Positions 33,471-43,259 of a stretch of 64,000 nucleotides of DNA are shown in pieces. This DNA is from Bacteroidota bacterium (GTDB lineage Bacteria > Bacteroidota > Ignavibacteria > Kryptoniales > JAKASW01), in assembly GCA_021789975.1 (NCBI GenBank), contig JAJYIT010000001.1:200247-264246 (forward strand). The letters are read 5' to 3'. The notes beneath the pieces were generated by a model. It worked only from the letters and a program-made list of their open reading frames with translations. It was not told where the DNA came from and ran no database searches. A program made the position numbers and the translations under genes. The number at the start of each line of letters is the position of its first letter. Position 1 is the first letter of the stretch.

Positions 33471-34001
33471 ATGGCAGAAATTGTGCACCAGGATGTTGCA
33501 GGAAAGGCAGCTCAAGCAGCGGCACCCTCGGCCGGCAAGTCCAAGAAAGCGATCGTCATAGTCGGTGTAGTCATAGTGCAGTTGGTTGCGGCTTACTTTC
33601 TTATGGGGTTTCTCCTCAGGAGGGGTGACCTCGGTTCGAAGGGAAGTGGGCCGAGCACCCAAGGTAAAACTGCCGTAGCGACAACCGCCAATCAAGCGTT
33701 CGATCATGTATTTGTCGTCAAAGATTTGATCGTGAATCCCGCCGGAACGAACGGCCTGAGATTTCTCCTGACTACAATCGGGCTTGAGGTCACTTCGGAG
33801 CAGACCGTGCAAGAACTGAGCAAGCGTGACGTCGAGATCCATGATGCAATCATAGGTATACTGACAAGCAGGACACTTCCTGAGCTGGATGATTTCGATT
33901 CGAGAGATAGTCTTAAGACTGATATAAAGGTTGCCATTAACAACGATTTGATCACTGGCAGGGTAATCAACGTGTATTTCAGCAAGTTTATAATCCAGTG
34001 A
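33471..34001 (+). CDS. fliL: Flagellar basal body-associated protein FliL
   Basis: FliL is an inner-membrane protein beside the stators that supports torque. The 176-residue protein has one membrane segment (about 25-48, KAIVIVGVVIVQLVAAYFLM). A periplasmic stomatin-like domain follows, with VKDLIVNPAGTNGLRFLLTT and later LRDIxxN-like helices ending VINVYFSKFIIQ. It heads the second flagellar run and precedes fliM by 6 bases. Confidence 0.93.
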   Translation: MAEIVHQDVAGKAAQAAAPSAGKSKKAIVIVGVVIVQLVAAYFLMGFLLRRGDLGSKGSGPSTQGKTAVATTANQAFDHVFVVKDLIVNPAGTNGLRFLLTTIGLEVTSEQTVQELSKRDVEIHDAIIGILTSRTLPELDDFDSRDSLKTDIKVAINNDLITGRVINVYFSKFIIQ

Positions 34002-34007
34002 GAGACG

Positions 34008-35012
34008 ATGCCTGAAGTTTTATCGCAATCAGAGATAGACAACCTGCTGGCTGGGATTGGGCAACAGCCTGCTCCCGGAACAGGGTCTGTGCCCGCATCA
34101 GACAAGGAAAACAGGGACGTTCAGGGGTTCGACTTCAGAAGGCCGAACCGTGTATCTAAAAACCAGCTACGAATGTTTCAAGCGGTTCATGAGACGTTCG
34201 CCGATCTGTTCAGTTTTTATCTCGCGTCAAGACTCCAGACCCAGGTCTCCATATCGGTGAGTTCAGTGGACCAGCTCTTTTATTCCGAGTACCAACTCTC
34301 GATCGGCAGTCCGACGTGTCTGTATGTGTTCAACATGGAGAACGCCGAGGGAAAGGGAGTTCTAGAGCTCTCTCCAACGCTCGTCTTTGCTATTGTCGAG
34401 AGATTACTGGGAGGCGGAGCGTCGGACCCCACGAGCAAAGTCCGCGCTGTGACCGAGATCGAAAAGAGCTTGGTCAGAGGCACTGTTGATAAATCTTTGC
34501 AGGATCTGCAAAATGCCTGGAAATCAATCAGCGGTCTGAAATTCAAACTCGAGAGGTTTGAAAGCGAGGCGGATTTCCTGCAAATCGCTCCTGCAAGCGA
34601 GATCGTACTCGTCGTATCATTCGATGTGCAAATTGGCGGCACCAGTTATTTGATGAACATTTGCTTCCCTACATTTTCGCTTGAGGAAATAATTCAAGGG
34701 CTCAATGTACAGAATGTTGCACCGATAAGCGGTGCGTCACCTCGCAGCAACAAATCGGACTCTGTGGTCAAGGGCATATCTACTACCGAACTTCCGGTAA
34801 GTGTCGAGCTTGGGAAAGCGGTAATAACTCTTAAAGAACTGGTCGGCCTGCGGGAGGGTGACGTGGTAATCCTTGAGACAAGGAAAGACAACCTGTTGCC
34901 GGTGAAAATAGCTTCACATACAAAATTCTTCGCGAAGGTGGGCACCCACGACGGCCATAAGGCTGTGAAAGTGGTTAGAAATGCTTCGGAAGAGGAACTC
35001 AACGGAGACTAA
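34008..35012 (+). CDS. fliM: Flagellar motor switch protein FliM
   Basis: FliM binds CheY-P and reverses the motor. The extreme N-terminus has the CheY-binding peptide LSQSEIDNLLAGI. The middle CheC-like domain includes RMFQAVHETFADLFSFYL and SSVDQLFYSEYQLSI. The C-terminal FliN-like domain has PVSVELGKAVITLKELVGL. The 334 residues are standard. The N-terminal peptide resembles the C-terminal tail of the CheZ-like protein in this window. Confidence 0.97.
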   Translation: MPEVLSQSEIDNLLAGIGQQPAPGTGSVPASDKENRDVQGFDFRRPNRVSKNQLRMFQAVHETFADLFSFYLASRLQTQVSISVSSVDQLFYSEYQLSIGSPTCLYVFNMENAEGKGVLELSPTLVFAIVERLLGGGASDPTSKVRAVTEIEKSLVRGTVDKSLQDLQNAWKSISGLKFKLERFESEADFLQIAPASEIVLVVSFDVQIGGTSYLMNICFPTFSLEEIIQGLNVQNVAPISGASPRSNKSDSVVKGISTTELPVSVELGKAVITLKELVGLREGDVVILETRKDNLLPVKIASHTKFFAKVGTHDGHKAVKVVRNASEEELNGD

Positions 35013-35014
35013 AT

Positions 35015-35416
35015 ATGTCAAATGAGACTACAACGGACGGATCTCAGGCTCAGGAGGTACAAACAGTCAATTCTGAGTCGGCTGGCCCCAGGGAAGTCAG
35101 GGATGCGGCTTTCGAAAATCTCGTGGAAACGAATTCAAATACAGGTGCGAAGGACAACAAGATAGACCTTCTTCTCGATTTGAATCTTGTCGTGAGTGTT
35201 GAACTCGGCAAGACCAACATGATGATCAAGGACATTCTTGAGCTCGGTCGCGGTTCGATCATAGAATTCGACAAACTCGTAAGCGAGCCGGTCGACATTC
35301 TCATTAACGGTCGAAGGATGGCAGAAGGCGAAGTGGTTGTCGTGGATAAGCATTTTGGAATAAGAATTACGAGCATGATCGATGCGTCTGAACGCCTGAA
35401 AGGTCTCAAAAAATAA
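35015..35416 (+). CDS. fliN: Flagellar motor switch protein FliN
   Basis: FliN forms the lower switch ring and docks the export apparatus. After a polar N-terminal stretch of about 45 residues, the 133-residue protein has the canonical SpoA domain: LLLDLNLVVSVELGKTNM, KDILELGRGSIIEFDKLV and VVVDKHFGIRIT. It lies 2 bases after fliM and its TAA overlaps the fliO ATG. Confidence 0.97.
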   Translation: MSNETTTDGSQAQEVQTVNSESAGPREVRDAAFENLVETNSNTGAKDNKIDLLLDLNLVVSVELGKTNMMIKDILELGRGSIIEFDKLVSEPVDILINGRRMAEGEVVVVDKHFGIRITSMIDASERLKGLKK

Positions 35417-35772
35417 TGGACTGGCTTGTCGTAAAGACCTTTTTGACAATGATGCTGATAGTCGGCCTTATGTTCGCCGTGTTGATAATAGTCCGGAAAT
35501 ATTTCTATTCTCGTCCTCAATTTGCCGACGACAATATGCGAATAATCACCTCCCTATCGCTCCAGCCGAAGAAATCCATCTATCTGGTGAAAATGTTCGG
35601 CAAGATGATGATTGTCGGGGTGACCGATAACTCGATCGCGGCACTTGGAGAGGTCACCGACCCGGAAGCTCTTAAAACGATACAAGCTGCTGATTCAAGG
35701 AATCGCGGGAAAGGATTTGCCGGGGTACTCAGCTCGTTCATGCAGCCGATGAAAGGGAACTCGCAGAAATGA
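35416..35772 (+). CDS. fliO: Flagellar export protein FliO
   Basis: FliO helps assemble the FliP ring of the export gate. The 118-residue protein has an N-terminal membrane helix (about 8-27) and a short cytoplasmic part with IITSLSLQPKKSIYLVKMFG and MMIVGVTDNSIAALGEV, the family's recognisable block. Gene order fliN-fliO-fliP supports the call. Confidence 0.9.
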   Translation: MDWLVVKTFLTMMLIVGLMFAVLIIVRKYFYSRPQFADDNMRIITSLSLQPKKSIYLVKMFGKMMIVGVTDNSIAALGEVTDPEALKTIQAADSRNRGKGFAGVLSSFMQPMKGNSQK

Positions 35773-36524
35773 AAACCGCGGTACTCCATATTTGTGCGGC
35801 ATTTATTCTGCTGGCGTCGGTACCTGTAGTTCACGCTCAGACATCCGTGACCATTCCAAAAATAACCCTGGGGATCGGCAGCGCAACCAAGCCGCAGGAT
35901 GTCGCAGTGACGCTTCAGATCCTCTTCTTCATGACGATACTCTCTCTCGCACCCGCAATTCTGATCATGACGACGGCGTTCCCGAGGATCATCATTGTTC
36001 TGTACTTCCTTAAGCAGGCACTCGGCACTGCTACGATGCCGCCTTCGCAACTGCTTCTCGGGCTGGCGCTCTTTCTGACATTTTTCATAATGGCGCCTAC
36101 CTGGGAGAAGGTGAACCAGACAGCACTCCAGCCTTACATGAAGAACCAGATAAGCCTTGATTCTGCATACTCAGTCGGAGTCAAACCGATACGTGATTTC
36201 ATGTTCCGTCAGACGCGAGAGAAAGACCTTGCGATGATAGTACACCTGGCACACTTGAAGCGCCCTAACACTCCGGATGACATACCGACGTACGTGGTCA
36301 TTCCTGCGTTCGCGATCAGCGAAATGAGGATTGGGTTCGAGATTGGGTTTCTGATATTCATCCCGTTTATGATGATTGATATGATAGTATCAAGCGTCCT
36401 TATGTCTATGGGTATGATGATGCTTCCGCCAACGATGATTTCACTCCCGCTCAAGATACTTCTCTTTGTCCTCGTTGACGGCTGGTATCTCATGGTCGGC
36501 TCACTGGTGCGGAGTTTCAGGTGA
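35769..36524 (+). CDS. fliP: Flagellar export gate protein FliP
   Basis: FliP forms the core export channel with FliQ and FliR. A cleavable signal peptide (about 1-23, ending VVHAQ) precedes four membrane helices. Family motifs include LSLAPAILIMTTAFPRIIIV, MPPSQLLLGLALFLTFF and MMMLPPTMISLPLKILLF. Length is 251 residues. It overlaps fliO by four bases. Confidence 0.97.
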   Translation: MKTAVLHICAAFILLASVPVVHAQTSVTIPKITLGIGSATKPQDVAVTLQILFFMTILSLAPAILIMTTAFPRIIIVLYFLKQALGTATMPPSQLLLGLALFLTFFIMAPTWEKVNQTALQPYMKNQISLDSAYSVGVKPIRDFMFRQTREKDLAMIVHLAHLKRPNTPDDIPTYVVIPAFAISEMRIGFEIGFLIFIPFMMIDMIVSSVLMSMGMMMLPPTMISLPLKILLFVLVDGWYLMVGSLVRSFR

Positions 36525-36531
36525 GGGAACG

Positions 36532-36798
36532 ATGAGCCAGGCATTCATCATAGATATAGCGAAAGAAGCTTTCTACACGGTCTTCGTGGTCTCAGCCCCG
36601 ATTCTGATAGTCTCAATCGTGGTGGGTCTGCTAATCTCGATCTTCCAGGCTGCAACGTCAATCTCAGAAATGACCCTTACTTTCGTGCCGAAAGTAATTG
36701 CCATCGGCATCGTGACCATACTGCTTCTCCCATTTATGATGCAGAAGCTGCTGCAGTTTACGAAGAATATTTTCGACATAATCCCGACTCTTAAGTGA
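36532..36798 (+). CDS. fliQ: Flagellar export gate protein FliQ
   Basis: An 88-residue protein with two membrane helices and the FliQ motifs APILIVSIVVGLLISIFQA and EMTLTFVPKVIAIG. The ATG at 36532 follows an AGGGA site; a longer frame from 36466 runs back into fliP and is not needed. It lies between fliP and fliR as usual. Confidence 0.96.
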   Translation: MSQAFIIDIAKEAFYTVFVVSAPILIVSIVVGLLISIFQAATSISEMTLTFVPKVIAIGIVTILLLPFMMQKLLQFTKNIFDIIPTLK

Positions 36799-36799
36799 A

Positions 36800-37567
36800 A
36801 TGACCTTCTACGCCGAAAAGTTCGTGATATTTATTCTGGTATTCATTAGGATGCTCTCGATGTTTTTGACGGCACCGTTATACGGGAACAACGGAATACC
36901 GGCGCAACTCAAGATATGGGGAGCGGCGGCGGTTGCATTCGTAATCTATCCACTGATAGCTGCAGGTTCTCCTTCCATCTCGCTTGATCTTGGCTCTCTA
37001 ATTGTCCTCGCACTCCAGGAAATAGTGGTCGGTTCTGTCATAGGTTTTTCGCTCGGCATACTTTTCGACGGCGTTACTTACGCAGGCGAAATATTAGGGA
37101 TCGCGATGGGATTGTCAATCTCAAGCGTGATTGATCCCCAGAACGGTGTCAATGTTCCGGTTATCGGGCAGTTCGAGTACATCGTTGCGGTTTTCATATT
37201 TCTTCTCTTGAATGGCCACCTGTACTTGTTGCAGGCTGTCAAGATGAGTTACAACGCGGTTCCTATTTCCGGACTGAAAGTTAGCGGCTCGGCCGTGAAC
37301 CTCATCGTAAATATGACAGGGATGGTCTTCGTTGCTGCCATCAAGATCGGTGCACCGGTGATAGTTTCTCTCTTCCTGACAGATGTCCTTCTCGGAATAA
37401 TATCGAGGATGGTCCCGCAGGTGAACGTTTTCTTCGTCGGGATGCCGCTCAGTGTCGGAATTGGACTTTTCATGCTGATGGCGTCGCTTCCGTTCTTCGT
37501 TGTGGTGTTTGAAAAACTCTTGAATACGTTCGAGAGCGAAGTTGTGCAACTAATAGGATTGATGTAA
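36800..37567 (+). CDS. fliR: Flagellar export gate protein FliR
   Basis: The 255-residue polytopic protein matches FliR: FVIFILVFIRMLSMFLTAP at the start, a conserved LALQEIVVGSVIGFSLGI and LLGIISRMVPQVNVFFVGMP. FliR caps the FliP-FliQ export channel. It starts one base after fliQ and ends one base before flhB. Confidence 0.96.
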   Translation: MTFYAEKFVIFILVFIRMLSMFLTAPLYGNNGIPAQLKIWGAAAVAFVIYPLIAAGSPSISLDLGSLIVLALQEIVVGSVIGFSLGILFDGVTYAGEILGIAMGLSISSVIDPQNGVNVPVIGQFEYIVAVFIFLLLNGHLYLLQAVKMSYNAVPISGLKVSGSAVNLIVNMTGMVFVAAIKIGAPVIVSLFLTDVLLGIISRMVPQVNVFFVGMPLSVGIGLFMLMASLPFFVVVFEKLLNTFESEVVQLIGLM

Positions 37568-37568
37568 G

Positions 37569-38780
37569 GTGGCCGAAAAGAGTTTTGACGAGAAGACAGA
37601 ACCCGCGACTCCTAAGCGACTTGGCGAGCTGAGGAGCCGGGGGCAGGTGGCAAGAAGTGCTGAGATTCCAACTGCCGCCGTGCTGACATTCGGCTCACTG
37701 GTCCTTTACCTGCTCAGCGGGGCGTTTGTCGGCAACATCAGTACGATGATGAAAGATTTCCTCTCCCTGTCATACGGCAGTGACCTGACGCAGGGAACGG
37801 TGGTATCGTTGGCAGGCAACCTGGGTTTGCGCTTCGCTGAAATTGCCGTTCCAATCGTCCTGTCTATAATGCTTATCGGAGTTTTGTCAAATGTCGTTCA
37901 GTTCGGATTCATTTTCACCCTGAAGCCGTTGACACCGAAGGGCGGCAGCATGAATCCTCTCAATGGAATCAAGAAACTTGGATTTTCTTCACAGGCGCTG
38001 ATTGCGCTCTTGAAGAGTATTCTTAAGATCGCAGTCGTTGGCGTTATAGGTTATTTCGCAGCAAGGAATCTTGTCGCAAATTCCGCAAGCCTTATCGACA
38101 GCTCCCCGGCAGAAATTCTGTCGTATATGGGAGCCAGCACATTTTCGGTTGTGATAAAAATATCCGTAGTCTTTTTGGTCTTTGCTTTGGTCGATTTCTA
38201 CGTCCAGAAGAAGAAGTTCCAGCATGAAACCAGAATGACCAAACAGGAGGTCAAGGAGGAGCACAAGCAGGAAGAGGGTAATCCTACCATCATGGAAAGG
38301 CTTCGCCGCGAGATGGTGAAGATGCACAAGATGCGTATGATGCAGGCCGTTCCGAAAGCTGATGTGGTTGTTACCAACCCAACACACTATGCAATAGCGA
38401 TCAAATATGATGCAAAGGAAATGACTGCACCGAAGGTGGTCGCAAAAGGAAAAGACCTCATCGCACAGAAAATAAAAGAGGTCGCGGCAGAGCACAATAT
38501 ACCAATCGTGGAAGACAAGCCCCTCGCGCAATTGCTGTACAAGACGGTGGAAATAGATGAACAGATTCCACCGACACTTTTCAAGGCGGTTGCCCAGATA
38601 CTTGCCTATATCTACCAAATGAAGACGCGACGCGGCACATCTGCCGGCAGGGGAGCCGGGAGCTCTTCAGGCGGACCCGGCGATCTGCAGGGAAGAAGTA
38701 CGGACCAAATGGGTAAAATTGTCAGCGGTTCCATCTCCCGTCAACAACAGGCAAACAAAGGCGTGTTCGGACTAGAATAG
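37569..38780 (+). CDS. flhB: Flagellar export switch protein FlhB
   Basis: FlhB controls the switch from rod/hook to filament export. The N-terminus has EKTEPATPKRLGELRSRGQ, followed by four membrane helices. A cytoplasmic domain carries the self-cleaving NPTH motif near residue 270 (VVVTNPTHYAIAIKYD). A Gly/Ser-rich tail of about 40 residues after the core makes it longer (403) than the usual 350-380. The start is a GTG one base after fliR. Confidence 0.97.
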   Translation: MAEKSFDEKTEPATPKRLGELRSRGQVARSAEIPTAAVLTFGSLVLYLLSGAFVGNISTMMKDFLSLSYGSDLTQGTVVSLAGNLGLRFAEIAVPIVLSIMLIGVLSNVVQFGFIFTLKPLTPKGGSMNPLNGIKKLGFSSQALIALLKSILKIAVVGVIGYFAARNLVANSASLIDSSPAEILSYMGASTFSVVIKISVVFLVFALVDFYVQKKKFQHETRMTKQEVKEEHKQEEGNPTIMERLRREMVKMHKMRMMQAVPKADVVVTNPTHYAIAIKYDAKEMTAPKVVAKGKDLIAQKIKEVAAEHNIPIVEDKPLAQLLYKTVEIDEQIPPTLFKAVAQILAYIYQMKTRRGTSAGRGAGSSSGGPGDLQGRSTDQMGKIVSGSISRQQQANKGVFGLE

Positions 38781-38781
38781 C

Positions 38782-40869
38782 ATGCCGACAACTGTAGATA
38801 GAATAGCCAACACAAAAGCTTTCAAGCTCGTAGGATCCAACACAGACCTTGCACTGGCAGGGTTGGTGATTCTAATCCTTTCACTGATGATCGTGCCTCT
38901 GCCACCATTCGTTCTCGATGCACTCATTTCTGCGAACATTACTTTTTCGATAGTCCTGTTGATGGTCGCGATGTATGTTACCAGTCCGCTCGACCTCTCA
39001 GCCTTCCCCGGCCTGCTACTTATACTGACTCTCTTTCGGCTTTCTCTAAATGTTGCTTCTGCGAGACTAATACTGAGCCAGGGATATGCAGGCGAGGTCA
39101 TACAAGCGTTTGGTTCGTTCGTGGTACAGGGGAACTATGTGGTCGGAGTCATCATCTTCATAATCCTTGCAACGATCCAATTTGTTGTCATCATAAAAGG
39201 CTCCGGAAGGATTGCCGAGGTGACTGCAAGGTTCACGCTCGATGCAATGCCCGGGAAGCAAATGAGTGTCGATGCCGATCTGAACTCCGGACTTATAAAT
39301 GAGCAGGAGGCGAGACAGCGCAGGCTTCGCTTGCAGAGAGAAGCGGATTTTTTCGGTGCGATGGATGGAGCCAGCAAGTTTGTCAAAGGCGATGCCGTCG
39401 CCGGTATGATCATAATTATTGTCAACATCGTGGGTGGCTTCATAATCGGCATGGTCCAGCACGGGTTGACATTCCAGGAGTCACTCTCGCGGTACACCCT
39501 CCTGTCTATCGGAGATGGACTGGTCACTCAAATCCCGGCACTTGTTATTTCCACTGCCGCCGGTATGATAGTGACTCGAAGCGCATCCGGAAACCAACTG
39601 GATGTGGAGCTGAAGTCGCAGCTACTGTCTCGTCCAAAGGCGCTGTACATCGCCGGCGGAACACTCGGTTTCTTTGCAATAATCCCTGGGCTGCCGACCG
39701 TGCCCTTCCTGGCACTCGGCTCCATAATGGCGGCTGCGGGCTACATGCGCTCACAAATAGGACAAGAAAAAGCTGCGCAGCCCGCGGCAGAAGCTCAGTC
39801 CGCCTCCGAGAAGAAAGAGGAAAAGATCGAGTCCTACTTGCAGGTCGACCCGATAGAGGTCGAAATCGGGTACGGATTGATATCAATGGTTGATGAAGAT
39901 GCTGGCGGAGATCTATTCCAGCGGATAACAAATTTGCGGAAGCAGATCGCGCTTGATCTCGGCTTGATCGTGCCTCCGATACGCGTGCGCGATAATCTGC
40001 AATTGCAGCCGAGCCAATACGTCGTCAAGATCCGTGGCGTGCAGGTCGCCGGTGGTGAGCTTTACACAGACCGATACCTTGCTATGAGTCCAAGCATGAA
40101 GGAGGGCGACCTCCCTGGAATCTTTGTTACCGATCCGACCTTTAGCCTCCCGGCCGTCTGGATAGAAAAAACACAGCGGGATAATGTCGAAGTCCTGGGA
40201 TTCACGGTCGTTGAGGCTGCCGCGGTTTTGTCCACGCACCTTGCAGAAACGCTGAAGAGGAATGCGGATAGGATTCTAAGTCGGCAGGAAGTAAAAATGC
40301 TCCTCGATAATTTGAAAAAAGAGTATCAGGCTTTAGTAGATGAAATTAAACCGGACCTCCTTCCTCTGGGAACAATTCAGAAGGTATTACAGAATCTGCT
40401 GAAAGAGCGGATACCAATCCGTGACCTCGTCACGGTTATAGAGTCGCTCCTGGATTATTCTAAAGTCACGAAGAATACCGAAGTGCTTACCGAGTACGTT
40501 CGTCATTCCTTGTCGGAAACGATAGCATCACTTTACACGGACCCGTCGGGAGTAATACACGCAATCGCACTCGATCCTGGTTTGGAACAAATCCTCACAG
40601 GCTCGCTGCAAACTCAGAAAGAAATTACGAGCACGCTTGGTTTGTCACCCGACGTCACAACGGCTATCAACAAGAGCGTTTCTCGAAATGTGGAACACGC
40701 CCAGTCATTCGGGTATGATCCCGTCATAATTTCTTCTGCAACAGTCAGGCTCTACTTCTACAGGCTGATTCACACAAACTTTCCACAGGTTGCCGTCACG
40801 TCGTACACCGAGTTGCCGGCGCGCACTGAAATAGACATCATCGGGAGAGTTGCTGCTAAATGGGAATAA
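38782..40869 (+). CDS. flhA: Flagellar export gate protein FlhA
   Basis: FlhA is the large export gate subunit that binds late substrates and their chaperones. The 695 residues have eight membrane helices in the first half, the FHIPEP region (DLSAFPGLLLILTLFRLSL, MPGKQMSVDADLNSGLINE) and the soluble C-terminal domain. It lies in the standard flhB-flhA-flhF-flhG order. Its stop overlaps flhF by 10 bases. Confidence 0.97.
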   Translation: MPTTVDRIANTKAFKLVGSNTDLALAGLVILILSLMIVPLPPFVLDALISANITFSIVLLMVAMYVTSPLDLSAFPGLLLILTLFRLSLNVASARLILSQGYAGEVIQAFGSFVVQGNYVVGVIIFIILATIQFVVIIKGSGRIAEVTARFTLDAMPGKQMSVDADLNSGLINEQEARQRRLRLQREADFFGAMDGASKFVKGDAVAGMIIIIVNIVGGFIIGMVQHGLTFQESLSRYTLLSIGDGLVTQIPALVISTAAGMIVTRSASGNQLDVELKSQLLSRPKALYIAGGTLGFFAIIPGLPTVPFLALGSIMAAAGYMRSQIGQEKAAQPAAEAQSASEKKEEKIESYLQVDPIEVEIGYGLISMVDEDAGGDLFQRITNLRKQIALDLGLIVPPIRVRDNLQLQPSQYVVKIRGVQVAGGELYTDRYLAMSPSMKEGDLPGIFVTDPTFSLPAVWIEKTQRDNVEVLGFTVVEAAAVLSTHLAETLKRNADRILSRQEVKMLLDNLKKEYQALVDEIKPDLLPLGTIQKVLQNLLKERIPIRDLVTVIESLLDYSKVTKNTEVLTEYVRHSLSETIASLYTDPSGVIHAIALDPGLEQILTGSLQTQKEITSTLGLSPDVTTAINKSVSRNVEHAQSFGYDPVIISSATVRLYFYRLIHTNFPQVAVTSYTELPARTEIDIIGRVAAKWE

Positions 40870-42152
40870 AGAAATTCACAGGATCGACAGCTAAGGAAGC
40901 AGTCGATAAGATGAGGGCGGAGTTCGGAGACGACGCGGTCGTGCTTAATACGAGGCGCGTTGCCAGGGGGGGAATTATGAGTGTCGCCGGCGGCGAATAC
41001 GTAGAGGTTACCGCTGCCTTCGATGAGACACCAATGAGAGTGGCGCCGAAGATGCCGATACGTTCCGGCGATGCCCAGGGGGCGGAAGTGGTCGGAAGTC
41101 TCCGCGAGCTTGCGGCCCGTTTCTCTGAAAGCCAGCCTTCGCCCGAACGCAGAAACCGGGCGGACCTTGGTCAAAATTACAGTCGTCAGCCGGCCACGAT
41201 GCACCCTGCTTCCGTCGTCGAAAGCGAAATCCTGAAACAGGAGTTCTCGGAGGTTAAGAATGCGCTCGGTGAGATAGCGGATCACATCAAGCACTCGAAA
41301 ATGCCGGTGCTCTCCGGTCCTCTGAACGATGCTTATTCATCTCTGATAGAAAACGAAGTGGATCAAAATATAGCGCTGGAAGTCGTCGAGACCTGCAACC
41401 ACAATATGTCCGGTACTGCACTCGAAGACCGGATTACTGTTGAAAAGTCTATTGTCAACATTATCGGCCGGTATTTCATCGAAGCGCCGCGGCGGATAGC
41501 GGACAAAAAGGGATATGTAGTCGCCCTGGTCGGTCCGACAGGAGTCGGAAAGACCACGACGATTGCCAAGTTAGCCTCCATCGACAAACTCATCAGAGGA
41601 AAGAAGGTAGGTATCATCACTGCTGATACCTACCGGATCGGTGCAATCGACCAACTGAGGACATTCGCCGATATCGCCTCGATACCACTTTCGGTTGTGT
41701 ATAATCCAGAAGAGATGGCAGCAGCAGTCACAGAATACTCTTCTTACGACGTGATATATGTTGACACCGTCGGAAGGAGTCAGAGAAGTGTCGACAAGAT
41801 TTCCGAGCTTGCAAAGTTCACTGATGCGGCCGATCCCCGCGAAGTCCATTTGGTTATCAGCGTGAATTTCTCCCCGAAGACTGCCCGGGATGTACTGGAA
41901 AGATTTAATCCCGTCAAACCGAACAGGGTCCTTCTGACGAAAACCGACGAGGCAACCTCATTGGGGTTGCTCCTGTCCCTCGCAAAAGAATCAAAACTTC
42001 CTTTTTCATATATCACCACGGGTCAGAGCGTACCTGAAGATATTGAGCCTGCTTCTGCAGCGAGGCTGGCAAAGCTCGTATATCCAAACGGATTTGTCGC
42101 GCATGCAGATCAAGAAAAGGAGCTTGTTTCATACGGAGCGGTTGATGCTTGA
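40860..42152 (+). CDS. flhF: SRP-type GTPase FlhF
   Basis: FlhF is a signal-recognition-type GTPase that sets where the flagellum forms. The N-terminus has KKFTGSTAKEAVDKMRAEFG. The NG domain has GPTGVGKTTTIAKLA (G1), DTYRIGAIDQLRTFAD, DTVGRSQRS and LTKTDEATSLG. The 430-residue length is typical. The next gene encodes its partner FlhG. Confidence 0.96.
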   Translation: MGIKKFTGSTAKEAVDKMRAEFGDDAVVLNTRRVARGGIMSVAGGEYVEVTAAFDETPMRVAPKMPIRSGDAQGAEVVGSLRELAARFSESQPSPERRNRADLGQNYSRQPATMHPASVVESEILKQEFSEVKNALGEIADHIKHSKMPVLSGPLNDAYSSLIENEVDQNIALEVVETCNHNMSGTALEDRITVEKSIVNIIGRYFIEAPRRIADKKGYVVALVGPTGVGKTTTIAKLASIDKLIRGKKVGIITADTYRIGAIDQLRTFADIASIPLSVVYNPEEMAAAVTEYSSYDVIYVDTVGRSQRSVDKISELAKFTDAADPREVHLVISVNFSPKTARDVLERFNPVKPNRVLLTKTDEATSLGLLLSLAKESKLPFSYITTGQSVPEDIEPASAARLAKLVYPNGFVAHADQEKELVSYGAVDA

Positions 42153-43002
42153 TCAAGCCTTGAGGCTGAGAGAAGCTGTCAGTGTGCAGCCGAAGGTAGT
42201 CCCCATCCCGGCTCTTCCGTATAAGATTGCGGTAGCCAGCGGAAAGGGCGGAGTCGGGAAAAGTAACATAGCACTGAATCTTGGAATCGCACTGGCCAGG
42301 TTTGGTGCGCGAGTACTGCTCATTGACGGCAATCTTAACCTTTCGAACCTGGACATACTGTCGGGTGCTTCCACTTCTCACCGCATGTTGGAGGTAATTG
42401 AAGGTCGCGCAAAGCTAATGGACGCTGTTACCGAGATCTCAGCGAATGTCTTTCTACTTGCGGGGATGTCGGACGGTAAACTCAAGAAAATAAATTCAGG
42501 GGATGCGGTCGCTCTTCTAAGGGAAGTCGGCTCGACGGAGCCGCTGTTCCATTTTGCGTTAATAGACACCGCCGCCGGAATAGTCCAGGAATCTATTTCG
42601 TTCGCAATTCTGTCCGATGAAGTCCTGGTGGTTTCCACTCCCGAACCCACCGCCGTAATGGATGCTTATGTGCTCGTAAAAGCTGTCAAGAGGATTAACC
42701 AGAACGCCAATCTTAAACTCCTTATCAATAAGGCGCAAGATAAGGCCGAGGCAGATGAAGTGAGGACCAAATTCGATTTAGTGAGCGAACGCTTTCTAAG
42801 CATGAAGATAGATTATGCGGGCTTTATCCCATCGGACGAGTCTGTGGGTAAAGCGGTCTGTGTTCAAGTCCCCCTATTGCAGGAGTATCCGGATTCACCA
42901 TCCTCGCAGGCAATCAAACAGATCTCTGACAAAATACTGATGCGGACCAGTGATATACTGTATCGCGATCCGGCAGGAAAGAAAGGAATATGGAAAAGAT
43001 AG
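42145..43002 (+). CDS. flhG: MinD-like ATPase FlhG (FleN/YlxH)
   Basis: FlhG limits flagellar number and activates FlhF. The ATG at 42145, after a GGAG site, gives an N-terminus MLDQALRLREAV, which contains the DQAxxLR motif known to stimulate the FlhF GTPase. The deviant Walker A SGKGGVGKSNIALNLG and LIDGNLNLSNLD follow. Length is 285 residues. A frame from 42043 would extend back through flhF and hide this start. Confidence 0.94.
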   Translation: MLDQALRLREAVSVQPKVVPIPALPYKIAVASGKGGVGKSNIALNLGIALARFGARVLLIDGNLNLSNLDILSGASTSHRMLEVIEGRAKLMDAVTEISANVFLLAGMSDGKLKKINSGDAVALLREVGSTEPLFHFALIDTAAGIVQESISFAILSDEVLVVSTPEPTAVMDAYVLVKAVKRINQNANLKLLINKAQDKAEADEVRTKFDLVSERFLSMKIDYAGFIPSDESVGKAVCVQVPLLQEYPDSPSSQAIKQISDKILMRTSDILYRDPAGKKGIWKR

Positions 43003-43259
43003 GTATTAAGATTCCCATGCTTGCTTTCTTCTTGGGTGTAGTCTACTACACCTCCAGGGGGTTTGGCGTAACAGATGCAATTGTAAGATCGTTTATGTTC
43101 GGAATCGGTATCGCTCTTATAATGCTGATTTATCCATTAGCACTGATGTTCGTTATGACTTTGCAGAGAAATCATTTTGAAAGGCCGAAGGCATCGATTG
43201 CGAATGATAAAGGTCCCAACGTACCACTTCGAGAAAAGAAAGTTGAGGCGCAAGTATGA
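42990..43259 (+). CDS. Small two-helix membrane protein between flhG and fliA
   Basis: An 89-residue protein with two hydrophobic helices (about 9-24 and 34-57) and a polar, basic C-terminal tail of about 30 residues. It overlaps flhG by 13 bases and fliA by four, so it is firmly part of the operon. No family is recognised. It might anchor FlhG or act on sigma28 at the membrane, but nothing in the sequence shows this. Confidence 0.75.
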   Translation: MEKIGIKIPMLAFFLGVVYYTSRGFGVTDAIVRSFMFGIGIALIMLIYPLALMFVMTLQRNHFERPKASIANDKGPNVPLREKKVEAQV